A stretch of DNA of 64,000 nucleotides from Ferrimicrobium acidiphilum DSM 19497. Lineage in GTDB: Bacteria; Actinomycetota; Acidimicrobiia; Acidimicrobiales; Acidimicrobiaceae. The notes below the pieces were generated by a model. The model did not search any database. It worked only from the letters and a program-made list of their open reading frames with translations, and was not told the DNA's origin. Made by a program: the position numbers and the translations under genes. Shown here one piece after another: positions 8,731 to 18,343 of the stretch (position 1 is its first letter; each line of letters starts with the position of its first letter). The DNA is taken from assembly GCF_000949255.1 (NCBI RefSeq), contig NZ_JXUW01000009.1, positions 30,915 to 94,914 of the forward strand. The letters are read 5' to 3'.

Positions 8731-9801
8731 ATGATGAAACGTTCTCGGTTACACCGTAGTTTGCAGATAGCCCTCGCCCTAACTGGAGCGGCTGGCGTAC
8801 TCGCCGCATGCGGATCAAGTTCTGCCTCACCGTCAAAAACCAGCGCATCGAAGACTCCAGTGGTTCCACTTGTTGTCTATGGTGCTGAAGGCTATGCACC
8901 GGTAGTCGCTAAAGGTTTCCAACAGGCTACCGGAATCCCGACTGAGATGGTAAACCACTCTACAGGTACCCTCTTGGCCAAGATCTCGGCAGAGGCTCAG
9001 AATCCACAATGGGGCGTGCTCTGGACTGATGGTTCGGATGCCTATGCTGCGTTAGATCAGCAACATTATCTGTTGCGTGGCTTCGAGCCCAATACTGGGA
9101 GCCTGACTTCTCTCGGCAAGTCTTTGGTTCCTGCTGACCAGAGTTATATCCCCACCGGGTTAACAACTGCTGCTGCCTTTGTCTATAACTCCAAGGTTGT
9201 GAAGAGCCCTCCTACCTCCTGGAGCAGCTTGCTTACCTCGCAGTGGAAGGGTGCTATTGGAATGAACAATCCAGCGATATCTGGCCCTACCTATACTGCA
9301 GTCGCCTCGGTCATGAGCCAGCAGGGTGGCGTCGCCAAAGGCGAGGCTTATTTCAAGAAGCTGGCTGCCAATGGGCTCCACGTATATCCGACGAACAAAG
9401 TGACTCTCAACGCTCTGCTGACCGGCGCGATCAAGGTCGCGTTGGTGCAAAACTCTGCCGGGATCGGATTCGCGATGTCCTCTCCGAGTCTCAAGCTCGC
9501 CTATCCTGATAAGTCCGCCCTCCTCCCTGGGGTTATTGGCATCGATGGGAAGGCATCGAAGACCGAGATCGCCGAGGCGAAGAGGTTCGCTGACTTCGTC
9601 TACAGCCCCAAGGGTCAAGCATTGATGCTCAGTGGTGACCCACAGGGCGACTCGCTCTTTTACCCCATCGTAAAGGGCACCAAGCCTCACTCTCAGGTCC
9701 CCAACTTAAAGGCTATTCCAACCGATTACCCGAATCCGATCGTGTGGGGTTCTCGCGAAGCCAGCATCAATGCTTGGTTTACCAGCAACATTGTTCAGTA
9801 G
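8731..9801 (+). CDS. ABC transporter substrate-binding lipoprotein, ferric-iron type
   Basis: Extracytoplasmic solute-binding protein, about 356 residues. The signal peptide ends in a lipobox (VLAACG), followed by a Ser/Thr-rich linker and then a type II periplasmic-binding fold of the FbpA/AfuA group, beginning VVPLVVYGAEGYAPVV. The same fold also binds thiamine or 2-aminoethylphosphonate. Iron is favoured because of the fused permease and the probable acidophilic iron-cycling host, which is inference. ATG at 8731 is used; TTG at 8722 and ATG at 8734 are alternatives and no strong ribosome site decides. The permease follows within 5 nt. Confidence 0.8.
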   Translation: MMKRSRLHRSLQIALALTGAAGVLAACGSSSASPSKTSASKTPVVPLVVYGAEGYAPVVAKGFQQATGIPTEMVNHSTGTLLAKISAEAQNPQWGVLWTDGSDAYAALDQQHYLLRGFEPNTGSLTSLGKSLVPADQSYIPTGLTTAAAFVYNSKVVKSPPTSWSSLLTSQWKGAIGMNNPAISGPTYTAVASVMSQQGGVAKGEAYFKKLAANGLHVYPTNKVTLNALLTGAIKVALVQNSAGIGFAMSSPSLKLAYPDKSALLPGVIGIDGKASKTEIAEAKRFADFVYSPKGQALMLSGDPQGDSLFYPIVKGTKPHSQVPNLKAIPTDYPNPIVWGSREASINAWFTSNIVQ

Positions 9802-9805
9802 GTAG

Positions 9806-11590
9806 TTGCTTGTGGTAGCGCTTCTGGAGCGACCTGTCGACAGTAAGCATCACGAACGATCAGGTTCGGTGCTAACTCGGTGGTTGGGTCGACTCGCTGA
9901 GTTCTTGGGTTGGCCGATCTTCTGGGTTGTCCTAGTAGTCGTCCTCCTGGTGCCGACGGCATGTTTCTTGATCCTGGCGATCTCGCCGCGCTTGTTCGGT
10001 CAGGGGAGTTCCTGGTTTACGATCTCAGCTTTTCAGCAGGCACTCACCGGAGTCACGCTGCAAGGGATGGCTGACTCGCTGGTGGTCGGTGTTTTAGCCG
10101 CACTCCTGGCAGTGACCTTTGCTATCGTGTTGGCCTGGCTACTGCAGCGGACCAACGTCTCCGGTCGTAGGGTCTGGTCTATCTCGATCTGGACGATTTT
10201 GTTAGTGCCGAGCTACATCATCGCAGTTGGTTGGCAGGTAATGCTGGGCCAGGGTGGGCTGTTGGCCTCGCTTGGCTTATATAGTGCGAGCTACACCAAG
10301 ATCTTCTTTGGCCCAGCTGGCTACACTTTGATCCTGGCAATCAAAGGGATACCGTTTGCCTACTTTGCGGTCGCTGGATCCATTTCAGCGCTCGGATCAA
10401 GCTTTGAGGATGCAGCCCGGGTGCACGGCGGAGGGAGACTCAGCACGCTTCGGGTGGTGATTCCGATGGTGCTCCCGTCTATTTTTGCCGGTCTCATTGT
10501 CGTGTTTGCCGAGTCTATCGCCGACTTCGGTACTGCAGCGGTGATTGCACCTAACGCGCATTTCCCGATAGCTACCTACAACCTCTATGTCGCTCTATCG
10601 TCATATCCGGCGAACTTCGGTGTGGCGGCGGTGATCGGGTGCATGTTGGTGGCGGCGGTTGCTGTGGCGCTGATGTTGCAGAAGCGATTTTTGAAGAGTC
10701 GTTCGTACGCCGTTCTCGGCGGTAGGATGCGGATTGCGGGTCGATCTCGACTCACTCGCCGTGGTCACGTTATGGTGCTCGGTGTCTTGGTGGTCATCTT
10801 TTTCGTGGCTCTTGGGGTTCCGATTATCGGGGCATTGGTCTCCTCGATGCTCAAGCCGTTCGCAACCCTGTCGCTTCACAACTTCACTTTGAGCGCTTAC
10901 CGTGGGCTCTTCAGCGTATCCGGGCTCGGCGGATCAATCGGATTCTCGTTCAAACTCGCCGTGCTGAACGGCTTCTTGGCGCTCTTCCTTGGTGCTGTGA
11001 TCGCACGTCGCCTCTCTAAGCGAGGAACGACTTTTATCGACAGGCTACTTGACGTGACTGTGTTAGCAGCCATAGCCTTGCCTGGTCTTGTGTTGGCAGC
11101 GGGCTATATTTTCGCATATAACCTACCAATACTTTCGGGCCTGGGTATCGACATCTATGGCACTGTTCTCGTTCTGATTATGGCCTATTTAGCAGGCGCA
11201 CTCCCTTCGACTACACGAGTTCTCGCAGGACCGATGTCTCAAGTCCGGGGCTCTCTTTTGGACGCTGGAAGGGTTCACGGTTCTGGTCTTGCCCAATCAT
11301 GGTGGCGTTGTGCGGTGCCACTCCTCGGCCCTAGCCTGCTATGGGCTTGGTTACTCACCTTTGCGGCTACTTTCTTGGAGTTACCAGCTTCAGAGTTGTT
11401 GGCACCCCCGGGTACCCAGCCGGTTGCGGTTGCGATACTACAGGTACTAGGGAAGTCAAATATCTCACAAGGAACTGCGCTGTCAATCGTTGCCCTCTTG
11501 ATCGATCTTGGCATGATCATCGTCATTTCGATCCTGTTCCGTTTCCTTGCTCCTAAGGGTTGGAGACGGTTGGGCGCAAATGTACTGTAA
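9806..11590 (+). CDS. ABC transporter permease, fused two-domain (FbpB-like)
   Basis: 594 residues forming two consecutive binding-protein-dependent permease domains, about twelve helices in all. Each half has its EAA-type loop for docking the ATPase: DAARVHGGGRLSTLRVVIP in the first and DAGRVHGSGLAQSWWRCAVP in the second. Fused permeases of this length are typical of ferric-iron and related importers. The TTG start at 9806 lies 4 nt past the upstream stop; GTG at 9812 is equally possible. It is followed after 10 nt by the ATPase gene, giving a complete importer operon. Confidence 0.88.
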   Translation: MLVVALLERPVDSKHHERSGSVLTRWLGRLAEFLGWPIFWVVLVVVLLVPTACFLILAISPRLFGQGSSWFTISAFQQALTGVTLQGMADSLVVGVLAALLAVTFAIVLAWLLQRTNVSGRRVWSISIWTILLVPSYIIAVGWQVMLGQGGLLASLGLYSASYTKIFFGPAGYTLILAIKGIPFAYFAVAGSISALGSSFEDAARVHGGGRLSTLRVVIPMVLPSIFAGLIVVFAESIADFGTAAVIAPNAHFPIATYNLYVALSSYPANFGVAAVIGCMLVAAVAVALMLQKRFLKSRSYAVLGGRMRIAGRSRLTRRGHVMVLGVLVVIFFVALGVPIIGALVSSMLKPFATLSLHNFTLSAYRGLFSVSGLGGSIGFSFKLAVLNGFLALFLGAVIARRLSKRGTTFIDRLLDVTVLAAIALPGLVLAAGYIFAYNLPILSGLGIDIYGTVLVLIMAYLAGALPSTTRVLAGPMSQVRGSLLDAGRVHGSGLAQSWWRCAVPLLGPSLLWAWLLTFAATFLELPASELLAPPGTQPVAVAILQVLGKSNISQGTALSIVALLIDLGMIIVISILFRFLAPKGWRRLGANVL

Positions 11591-11600
11591 GGAGTGATAA

Positions 11601-12788
11601 ATGGGATTAGCCGGAGGCACAGCGCCGAGTCTAAGGATTGACGGAGTTTCAAAGAGCTACGTGTCGGGTAAGCTCGCTCTTGACCAGGTTCGTTTCCAGG
11701 CAAGATCGGGCGAGTTTGTTGTGCTGCTGGGGCCATCTGGCAGTGGGAAGTCGACCCTGATTCGCTTGATCGCCGGTATCGAGACCCTCGACAGCGGTGA
11801 GATCGCCTTTGACGGCAAGACGGTAGCCGGTGGTGGTAAACATCTACCCCCAGAGGAGCGCGATCTGGCGATGGTGTTCCAGGATTACGCGTTATGGCCG
11901 CACATGAAGGCGGTCGAGAACGTGGCGTTTGCCCTGCGGCGGCTCAAAATGGGAGCTAGTGAGCGACGACGTAAGGCGCTAGAGATGCTTGACCGCGTCG
12001 GCCTTGCAACCCATGCAGAGCAGTACCCAAACGACCTCTCCGGTGGTGAACAGCAGCGGGTGGCTCTTGCACGGGCATTGGTGGCCAAGCCGGGACTGCT
12101 ACTTTTTGACGAGCCTCTATCAAACCTCGATGCAGACCTCCGTGAACGCTTAAGGGTCGAGATCGCGAGTTTGACAAGGGAGTGCGGATCAACGGCAGTC
12201 TACATAACCCACGATCAGTCGGAGGCGTTCGCGCTCGCAGACAAGATCGGTGTGCTACATGCGGGAAAACTTGTCCAGTATTCCACTCCCGAGGCTCTCT
12301 ATACCGCACCCGAGACCCCGTTTGTCGCGCGGTTCACCGGGCTGGCGGGTGAACTCCCAGGCTGTATCGAATCGTGGATCGGGGATGAGACCGTTGTGGT
12401 CCGAGTTGGTGATACCAGAATTAAGGCGAGGGCAGGCAACTTGGACAGGAATAAGCCAAGTGCCAATGTACACGTGTTGATCAGAACGGCAGCCGCTACA
12501 TTGACACCAGCGACAGTCGATGATCATCAGCGCGCGACCAATGAACTAAGCGGTACAGTATGTGACGTAGCCTTCCGAGGTCGTGGTTATGACCACGTTA
12601 TAGAGGTCGCCAACGGACATCGGCTCGTCGGTGTTTTTGGGCCAGATCGTCTTGATCGTGGATCCGAAGTTAAACTATCGCTAGACCCGGTTGGCTGTTT
12701 CGCCTTTGGTGATGTAGACGCCGGTGTGACAACAACTCCGCTGGTAGCAGACAGATCCTTGGCTTCGCTCTCTATGTCAACCAGCTAG
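11601..12788 (+). CDS. ABC transporter ATP-binding protein (FbpC/PotA-like)
   Basis: 395 residues. Walker A GPSGSGKST, Q-loop region MVFQDYALWPH, signature LSGGEQQRVALARAL, Walker B LLLFDEPLSNLD and the switch His in YITHDQSEAFAL are all intact. The C-terminal 130 residues resemble a TOBE-type regulatory domain. AAGGAG sits 7 nt before the ATG. It energises the fused permease encoded just upstream. No Fur-like operator was recognised, so iron control is not shown by the sequence. Confidence 0.9.
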   Translation: MGLAGGTAPSLRIDGVSKSYVSGKLALDQVRFQARSGEFVVLLGPSGSGKSTLIRLIAGIETLDSGEIAFDGKTVAGGGKHLPPEERDLAMVFQDYALWPHMKAVENVAFALRRLKMGASERRRKALEMLDRVGLATHAEQYPNDLSGGEQQRVALARALVAKPGLLLFDEPLSNLDADLRERLRVEIASLTRECGSTAVYITHDQSEAFALADKIGVLHAGKLVQYSTPEALYTAPETPFVARFTGLAGELPGCIESWIGDETVVVRVGDTRIKARAGNLDRNKPSANVHVLIRTAAATLTPATVDDHQRATNELSGTVCDVAFRGRGYDHVIEVANGHRLVGVFGPDRLDRGSEVKLSLDPVGCFAFGDVDAGVTTTPLVADRSLASLSMSTS

Positions 12789-13111
12789 TCGATGGACTAA
12801 CTGTCATCCTCAAGCGCGCTGCATTGCTCGGCTTCTAACTCAAAAACTACTATTGGTTCGCAAGCGATTTAGGTTTGGCGTTCTCAACTTGGTTAGTTGC
12901 TGCGGTGTTGGCGATAACCCTTGAGCTATGTTCTTTGGTGATTATGGGATGTAGCGGGAGACGGTGGACGATCACTTGCGCTCGATCAAGTGTTCTGGTT
13001 ACGTTTCCGAAGGTGGAGGTGCACGCCATGGGGAGGCAAGTGACGGTCTTCGCAATGACACCATGGATCGATTGACCTTGGGCGTGAAAGTTGTGTCGTA
13101 GATGAGCCTTG
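12789..13111. other. Convergent intergenic region
   Basis: About 320 nt between the converging ABC ATPase and mrp genes. A 66-codon plus-strand frame at 12875-13075 has no family features, no convincing ribosome site and atypical composition, so it is not called. No strong hairpin was found. Confidence 0.4.
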
Positions 13112-14236
13112 TTACACGTTTGTCACAGCATCCCAGAGGTGAGCGGTGCACTGTAGCAAGTCATGCTCTTGTCGGCCCATCTCCTGCAGGATCATCGAGG
13201 TGAGATCGACTACTGCCGACAACTCTGAAATGGTTGGAGCAAGAGGGATGCTCCCGAGGAGTGGGAGCTGGTACCTGTTAGCGATTGCGGCTCCACCGCC
13301 ACTACCGAATGGGGTCAGAGTCTCCCCGTGCGGGCATTCAATGAAACTCATGTTCTCGATAACGCCGAGGAGGGTGAGATTCGCCTTGATCGCGAAGGAT
13401 GCGGCACGCTCGGCGACGTGACTGGCGAGAGGGGAGGGCGTGGTTACAAGAGCCACCTTCGTCGCTGGCAGTAGGCGGGCGAGCGTCATTGGGATATCGC
13501 CGGTACCCGGAGGCAAGTCGATGATGAGGTAGTCGGGGTTGTCCCATGCCACATCCTCGACGAAGTGCTGTAGTGCTCTCGATAACATGAGGCCTCTCCA
13601 CATGATCGCCGATTCTGCCTGTTCTACCATCATGCCCATCGAGACAACGGCGAGCGATCCTGCCCCGATCGATTTTAGGTAGGGCTTGATCTGAAAGTTC
13701 TGGGGATCTCCATCGGCGCTTAGGCGTTGGTCGGTTGCCGAGAGAAGTTGTGGTTGCGAGAACCCCCAGATATCTGCATCTAGTACTCCTACGCGATAAC
13801 CTCGCTTCGCGATATTCTCGGCGACGGCGATCGCGAGTGATGATTTACCTACCCCGCCCTTCCCTGACGAGAAGGCGATGAGTTGGGTTCCTTCGAGTTC
13901 CGGTGGTGTCGTGCTGGCATCTTGAGCACCTTTGCGAGCAAGCTGCAAGGCTCGCTCCTTCTCATCTTTGGTTAGCGTGGTGAAGGACACTGTGAGTTCG
14001 CGACCATGACGATCCACCTCGTCAATAGCATCGAGCAGACTAGATCTGATTTGGTTCTTTAGTGGGCAACCAGGCGTAGTCAAGGCGATTAGTACAGAGA
14101 TCTGCCGCTTTGAGACGTCTACCTTCTTGACCATTCCGAGTTCGCCAAAGGTCAAACCAAGCTCTGGGTCGGCCAATCCCTCGACTACGGCTCGTAACCT
14201 TGCCTGCAGCGTGGATGGAGTAGCGTCTGAAACCAT
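13112..14236 (-). CDS. Mrp/NBP35-family Fe-S carrier ATPase
   Basis: 374 residues in two parts. An N-terminal MIP18/DUF59-like domain (about 1-90, with TTPGCPLKN) precedes a ParA/MinD-type P-loop domain with Walker A FSSGKGGVGKSSLA. Further landmarks are DADIWGFSQPQLL, IDLPPGTGD and NMSFIECPHGE. Mrp proteins bind a labile [4Fe-4S] cluster and pass it to target enzymes. The usual CxxC near the C-terminus is not evident (only the single Cys in IECPHG), so cluster binding may differ. It is divergent from the HesB-family gene, placing two Fe-S maturation factors side by side. Confidence 0.88.
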   Translation of the reverse strand: MVSDATPSTLQARLRAVVEGLADPELGLTFGELGMVKKVDVSKRQISVLIALTTPGCPLKNQIRSSLLDAIDEVDRHGRELTVSFTTLTKDEKERALQLARKGAQDASTTPPELEGTQLIAFSSGKGGVGKSSLAIAVAENIAKRGYRVGVLDADIWGFSQPQLLSATDQRLSADGDPQNFQIKPYLKSIGAGSLAVVSMGMMVEQAESAIMWRGLMLSRALQHFVEDVAWDNPDYLIIDLPPGTGDIPMTLARLLPATKVALVTTPSPLASHVAERAASFAIKANLTLLGVIENMSFIECPHGETLTPFGSGGGAAIANRYQLPLLGSIPLAPTISELSAVVDLTSMILQEMGRQEHDLLQCTAHLWDAVTNV

Positions 14237-14399
14237 GCATCTAGCCTACTTCGCCTGCGGTGAATAGGATGGAAGAGGCCGAATAGTCAGCCCTGTGGGC
14301 TGCCTGTTGTGGTAGTGCGTTAGGTCGTCTGTCACCCCCGAACGGGCTGAAAGCTTCACGCTATACTGGTAGACAAGAGAATATTTTGAAGGAGCAGTT

Positions 14400-14762
14400 A
14401 TGGCAATGACATCAGTGAAAATTGGCAAGCGCCCATCGGTGATCACCTTGAGCGATCGTGCAGTGGCGAAGGTCGCTGCTTTACTCTCGGAGGAGGAGGG
14501 TGCGGAGACGCTGTTTCTCCGAGTGGCGGTGGCTCCGGGCGGCTGCTCCGGGTATAGCTATGACATGTTCTTCGACAGCGAGATCGCCGATGATGACATC
14601 TCGGCTACCTACGGTGACGTGAGGGTCGTGGTGGATTCGGCGTCGGCTGAGCTGATCAAAGGGGCGACACTCGATTACAGTGATTCGCTGAGCGAGGCTG
14701 GTTTTCATATCACCAATCCGAACGCAACCCGAACCTGCGGTTGTGGATCATCGTTCTCTTAG
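14400..14762 (+). CDS. HesB/IscA-family Fe-S cluster assembly protein (ErpA-like)
   Basis: 120 residues. All three conserved cysteines are present: GGCSGYSYD and the C-terminal TCGCGSSF. A-type carriers deliver Fe-S clusters to apo-proteins. AAGGAG is placed ideally before the ATG at 14400. A TATACT about 40 nt upstream may be the -10 of its promoter, in the 163-nt gap shared with the divergent mrp gene. Confidence 0.92.
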   Translation: MAMTSVKIGKRPSVITLSDRAVAKVAALLSEEEGAETLFLRVAVAPGGCSGYSYDMFFDSEIADDDISATYGDVRVVVDSASAELIKGATLDYSDSLSEAGFHITNPNATRTCGCGSSFS

Positions 14763-14775
14763 CGAATAGCTAGCG

Positions 14776-15483
14776 CTATACGATCGTCTGCGAGTCTGCT
14801 TGCTCCTCGGAATCGTCCAGCAGCTCGCTGGGGAGTCCGAATTTGTAGCCAACCGAGCGCACTGTTTGGATGAGGGAGTCGTAAGCCTCGCCCAGTTTGG
14901 CGCGAAGTCGGCGGATATGGACGTCTACGGTGCGAGCTCCGCCGTAGTACTCGTAACCCCACACACGCGAGAGTAGGGTCTCCCTTGAGAAGACCTTTCC
15001 TGGGTGACTGGCGAGGAATTTTAGGAGTTCGTACTCCATGTATGTGAGGTCCATCGGAGTCCCGGCGAGAGTCGCCTGATAGGTATCGGTGTCTAACATC
15101 AGTGGACCGATCGCAATTCTGCTGTGTTCTTCTGGTTGCCCATGTCGTGCCAGCAGATGTTGGAGGCGCACCGCAAGCTCTGTCCGGTCAAAGGGTGAGA
15201 CAGCAAAATCGTCTATCACTCCTTCGCGTAACGCCAGCTCTTTCACCTGGTGCCGCTCAATGAGGAGCAACAACACGACGCCGCTGTCCCGATGTTTGCG
15301 AATTCCTCGGCACAGCGTCACAGCTTGCTCGAAGTCGGTGGTCGCATCGACGATAACCCCTGTGACCTGGCTGGGGAGGGTAGTCTCCTCCGAGTCGATA
15401 GTCAAGAATTCGTAGCCGGTGTCGTCATAGAAATCTATGACTCTGCCTACGTTTTTTGGAGAGTAAACAGCGACTGTTGTCAA
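14776..15483 (-). CDS. GlnR-like OmpR-family orphan regulator
   Basis: 235 residues. A degenerate receiver domain (about 1-120) lacks the usual acidic pocket at its start. It is followed by a winged-helix domain (about 130-225) with VWGYEYYGGARTVDVHIRRL, very close to the same segment of actinobacterial GlnR. GlnR is the nitrogen regulator that controls glnA and ammonium transport, and here the gene lies directly after glnA with no gap. The start is TTG at 15483, immediately following the glnA TAG, with GAGGGTG about 8 nt upstream inside glnA. Subfamily is inferred from winged-helix sequence and context. Confidence 0.82.
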   Translation of the reverse strand: MTTVAVYSPKNVGRVIDFYDDTGYEFLTIDSEETTLPSQVTGVIVDATTDFEQAVTLCRGIRKHRDSGVVLLLLIERHQVKELALREGVIDDFAVSPFDRTELAVRLQHLLARHGQPEEHSRIAIGPLMLDTDTYQATLAGTPMDLTYMEYELLKFLASHPGKVFSRETLLSRVWGYEYYGGARTVDVHIRRLRAKLGEAYDSLIQTVRSVGYKFGLPSELLDDSEEQADSQTIV

Positions 15484-16815
15484 CTACAACACCCTCAAAT
15501 AGCGCCCGAGTTCGTACTGTGAGATCCGAGTATTGTAACGATCCCATTCTGCGTGTTTGTTGCGGATGAACCATTCAGTAACGTGATCCCCAAGAGCTTC
15601 ACGCACCAAAGTTGACTCCTCCATCCGAAGAAGGGCCTCTTCAAGACTGCTTGGGAGTGGGATGATGTCGAGCGCATCTCTTTTCGAGTCTGGCAACGTG
15701 AAGAGGTTCTCGTTGGTCTCGCGAGGGAGGTCGAGTTCCTTGGTGAGGCCGTCGAGGCCGGCTGCCAAGATCACCGAAAAAGCGAGGTAGGGGTTGCAGG
15801 CTGGATCTGGGGCGCGGTATTCAACCTGGTAGTTCTCTTCGCGCGTCGATGGGGCAACTGGGACTCGCACCAGTGCCGAACGATTGTGATGCGCCCAGGC
15901 GATGTGGGCTGGAGCTTCGTATCCTGGGACCAAGCGTTTGTACGAGTTCACCCACTGGTTGGTTACTGCGGTAATTTCGCCGGCATGGGCGAGGAGTCCG
16001 GCGATGAAGTGATGTGCTCTCTTGCTGAGGCCATCAGCCGAGGCGGGGTCGGCGAATATATTTTCATCCTCATCGAAAAGGGCCATATGAAGGTGCATTC
16101 CTGAGCCCTGTACTCCTGCAAGAGGTTTTGGCATGAAGGTGGCGAGCACGCCGGCATTCGCCGCAGTGCGTGAAATAATGAGGCGAGCGGTGATGATATT
16201 GTCGGCCATAGCCAGAGCATCGGTGGCGCGCAGATCGATTTCGTGCTGGGACGGGCCGTCCTCGTGGTGGGAGTATTTGACAGCGATCCCAGTCTCTTCG
16301 AGCGCGAACACCGTCTCCTTGCGGATCTCTGAACCGGTGTCACTCAGTGATAGATCGAAGTAGGAGCCCTCATCTAACGGCTTGGTGGTCGTTGGGTCGA
16401 GGTAGAAGTACTCTATCTCTGGGGAGACAAAAAAGGTAAGACCGAGTGCGCGTGTACGTTCTAGTGTGCGTTTCAAGACGTTGCGTGGACAGCCATCAAA
16501 GGGGGTGCCATCTAAGTTGACGATGTCGCAAAACATCCTTGCGACATGTGGCTGATTTGGCAGAATGGTGAAGCTATCTGGGTCAGGTCGTGCTATCACG
16601 TCGCTCTCTTGAATACGTGAGAAGCCATCGATAGCCGATCCGTCGAAGATCATCCCCTCGTCGAGTGCGTTCGCCAACTCTGCTGGAGTGATTTGAAATG
16701 ATTTAGGAATGCCTAGGACGTCGGTGAACCATAGTTGAATGAATTTGATCCGACGCTCTTCGACGACGTGCAGCACAAACCGCCGCTTATCCTCATGTAT
16801 TTTACTTGGATCCAC
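15484..16815 (-). CDS. glnA: Glutamine synthetase, type I
   Basis: 443 residues, the length of type I-alpha enzymes. N-terminal beta-grasp with FTDVLGIPKSFQI and the Asp-containing FDGSAIDGFSRIQESD; catalytic domain with GSGMHLHMALF, the NRSALVRVP ATP/arginine segment and the metal-binding EYRAPDPACNPYLAFS. The position of the adenylylated tyrosine in type I-beta enzymes is occupied by NLFTLP, with Phe instead of Tyr. Regulation by adenylylation is therefore not expected, which fits control through the linked GlnR-like gene. Start is GTG at 16815. Confidence 0.93.
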   Translation of the reverse strand: MDPSKIHEDKRRFVLHVVEERRIKFIQLWFTDVLGIPKSFQITPAELANALDEGMIFDGSAIDGFSRIQESDVIARPDPDSFTILPNQPHVARMFCDIVNLDGTPFDGCPRNVLKRTLERTRALGLTFFVSPEIEYFYLDPTTTKPLDEGSYFDLSLSDTGSEIRKETVFALEETGIAVKYSHHEDGPSQHEIDLRATDALAMADNIITARLIISRTAANAGVLATFMPKPLAGVQGSGMHLHMALFDEDENIFADPASADGLSKRAHHFIAGLLAHAGEITAVTNQWVNSYKRLVPGYEAPAHIAWAHHNRSALVRVPVAPSTREENYQVEYRAPDPACNPYLAFSVILAAGLDGLTKELDLPRETNENLFTLPDSKRDALDIIPLPSSLEEALLRMEESTLVREALGDHVTEWFIRNKHAEWDRYNTRISQYELGRYLRVL

Positions 16816-16818
16816 ACA

Positions 16819-16840
16819 GTCACTCTATGGGTGAAGTGAC
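16819..16840. promoter_or_regulatory. Inverted repeat upstream of glnA, candidate regulator site
   Basis: GTCACT and AGTGAC separated by 10 nt, ending 3 nt before the glnA GTG start. GTCAC matches the GTnAC half of the GlnR motif, but the second half GAAAC is not seen. The position would overlap the transcription or translation start. It is a candidate only. Confidence 0.3.
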
Positions 16841-17001
16841 AGAGTTGGATCGGTGGACCTTTGACAGTTAATGTCGAGTTCACATTGGCTGGTGATCTGT
16901 TAGCGATTTTTGTGTCTACAGCCTCTGGAGTTTGGTTAGCGATTGTGCAGCAGAAAGGGTGACAAAAGCGTAGTGTTGCCGTATGTATCGATTAGTTCAC
17001 C

Positions 17002-17424
17002 TCAAGAGTGTCCCTTTAGATGGGCCACGAGCGCTGTAGTTACCTGGGCGTCGTCGCTGTTGGTAAGCCATTGATCTACATCTTGTAACCTCACCCACGC
17101 AAGCCTGTCGATCTCGTCGTCAGGTTGATGTTCGCTGATTGCGACGATTGTAAGTGTAAAATAGGTAACTGTTTTGGTACGCCTGGACTGATCGAGATAG
17201 GTAAGAACACAGAGGACAGGTCCAACTTCTGTTCGTATACCAGTCTCCTCCTCTACCTCCCGAATCGCGCAATCTGCCAGACTTTCACCTGGTTCACACT
17301 TTCCCTTCGGCCAGGACCAATCGTCGTAACGAGGGCGATGCACTAGCAAGACTTCGTATGCGTGTTCATCGTTAAGTCGACAGATGACACCTCCCGCCGC
17401 CAGTATCACCTCGCTCTTCCCCAT
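17002..17424 (-). CDS. MutT-type Nudix hydrolase
   Basis: 140 residues with the complete Nudix box: GKCEPGESLADCAIREV, then EEETGI. It begins AAGGVICRL and has the WSWPKGKCE lead-in seen in actinobacterial MutT1/NudA-like proteins, which clean up oxidised or dinucleotide polyphosphates. The ATG at 17424 is preceded by GGAGG at 8 nt, so it is preferred over the GTG at 17433. It stands alone and is divergent from the lipoprotein gene. Confidence 0.88.
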   Translation of the reverse strand: MGKSEVILAAGGVICRLNDEHAYEVLLVHRPRYDDWSWPKGKCEPGESLADCAIREVEEETGIRTEVGPVLCVLTYLDQSRRTKTVTYFTLTIVAISEHQPDDEIDRLAWVRLQDVDQWLTNSDDAQVTTALVAHLKGHS

Positions 17425-17525
17425 GGCGACCACCTCCGTGGGTTACACTACTAGTTGAAGCCGCACCCAGCAGCGGCCATGAAGTCAGGCTGGGAAAAGG
17501 ACTGAGCGAGGAGATATTAGATACG

Positions 17526-18332
17526 ATGGCAGCCCTGCACCTCCTGCGGCGAGGTGTTATGTTCGGTTTAGCTGGTGTTTTCGGGGTAGTGATGGCATCG
17601 TGTGCTGGTCCTACTAACCATCGGAGGTCTTCATCAACGAAGGAGACCGCAGTGAAAGTGCCTATGAATACGGTACCTCCACCTGCATTGACAACTGCGT
17701 TGGCCGCGTTTGCGACGACACCGGTGCGGATGTCGATCGCAGTGAGCGAACTAACATCAGGTGTCGATCGTAGGTTGACGGTCTACGCCGCCTGGGATCC
17801 GATCGATCGCGACGGCGAGGTGGCTACGATTGGAGCGAACGCCGGTGTTGAGTCAGGCTACGGTGCTTCCAGGATCGTGAATGGCCAGGCTTGGAGCCTG
17901 ATAGCCGGCCACTGGTACAGGGTTGGCTTTGGTCAACAGGTGATTGGCAAGGTTGTCGCGGTGGTTGGAGTGATCAAGTTGATTGGGCAGGTTCACGCTG
18001 TCGCCTCGCAAGTCATAAATGGGACGACCTGCCTGGGGTTTGCGGGATCGCTCTCCCAGGGGCAGCTGCTTGCCATAGAGCATCATCATGGTCGTGCGAC
18101 TCTCATGCAGGCACTCGCCGGTATAGATAGGTTGGGCTATACGGTCTACGTCGGGGGTCCATTCGTGCGTGGTCTCGATATTACAGCTATCGTCTCGGGC
18201 CACCGAGTGCGTTACCGAACCCAGTGGCTGTTGACCTTCCCGAGTTGGGGGACGCCGGTGCAGATTCAGCCACCGGTTAGCGCTTCGGTTTTGCCTGGAT
18301 CTGCCCCGGCTGGTGGGCTTCTTCCGCTCTGA
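17526..18332 (+). CDS. Putative lipoprotein of unknown function
   Basis: 268 residues. An N-terminal signal peptide (about residues 8-26) ends in the lipobox VMASC, followed by a polar linker. The remainder is beta-rich with segments such as GQAWSLIAGHWYRVG, reminiscent of LppX/LprG-type lipid-binding lipoproteins, but no family signature is clear. It is a single gene, and its stop is followed within 12 nt by an IS200/IS605-type hairpin. Real expression is plausible from the signal peptide and codon use; function is not known. Confidence 0.6.
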   Translation: MAALHLLRRGVMFGLAGVFGVVMASCAGPTNHRRSSSTKETAVKVPMNTVPPPALTTALAAFATTPVRMSIAVSELTSGVDRRLTVYAAWDPIDRDGEVATIGANAGVESGYGASRIVNGQAWSLIAGHWYRVGFGQQVIGKVVAVVGVIKLIGQVHAVASQVINGTTCLGFAGSLSQGQLLAIEHHHGRATLMQALAGIDRLGYTVYVGGPFVRGLDITAIVSGHRVRYRTQWLLTFPSWGTPVQIQPPVSASVLPGSAPAGGLLPL

Positions 18333-18343
18333 CAGGAGGGCCA

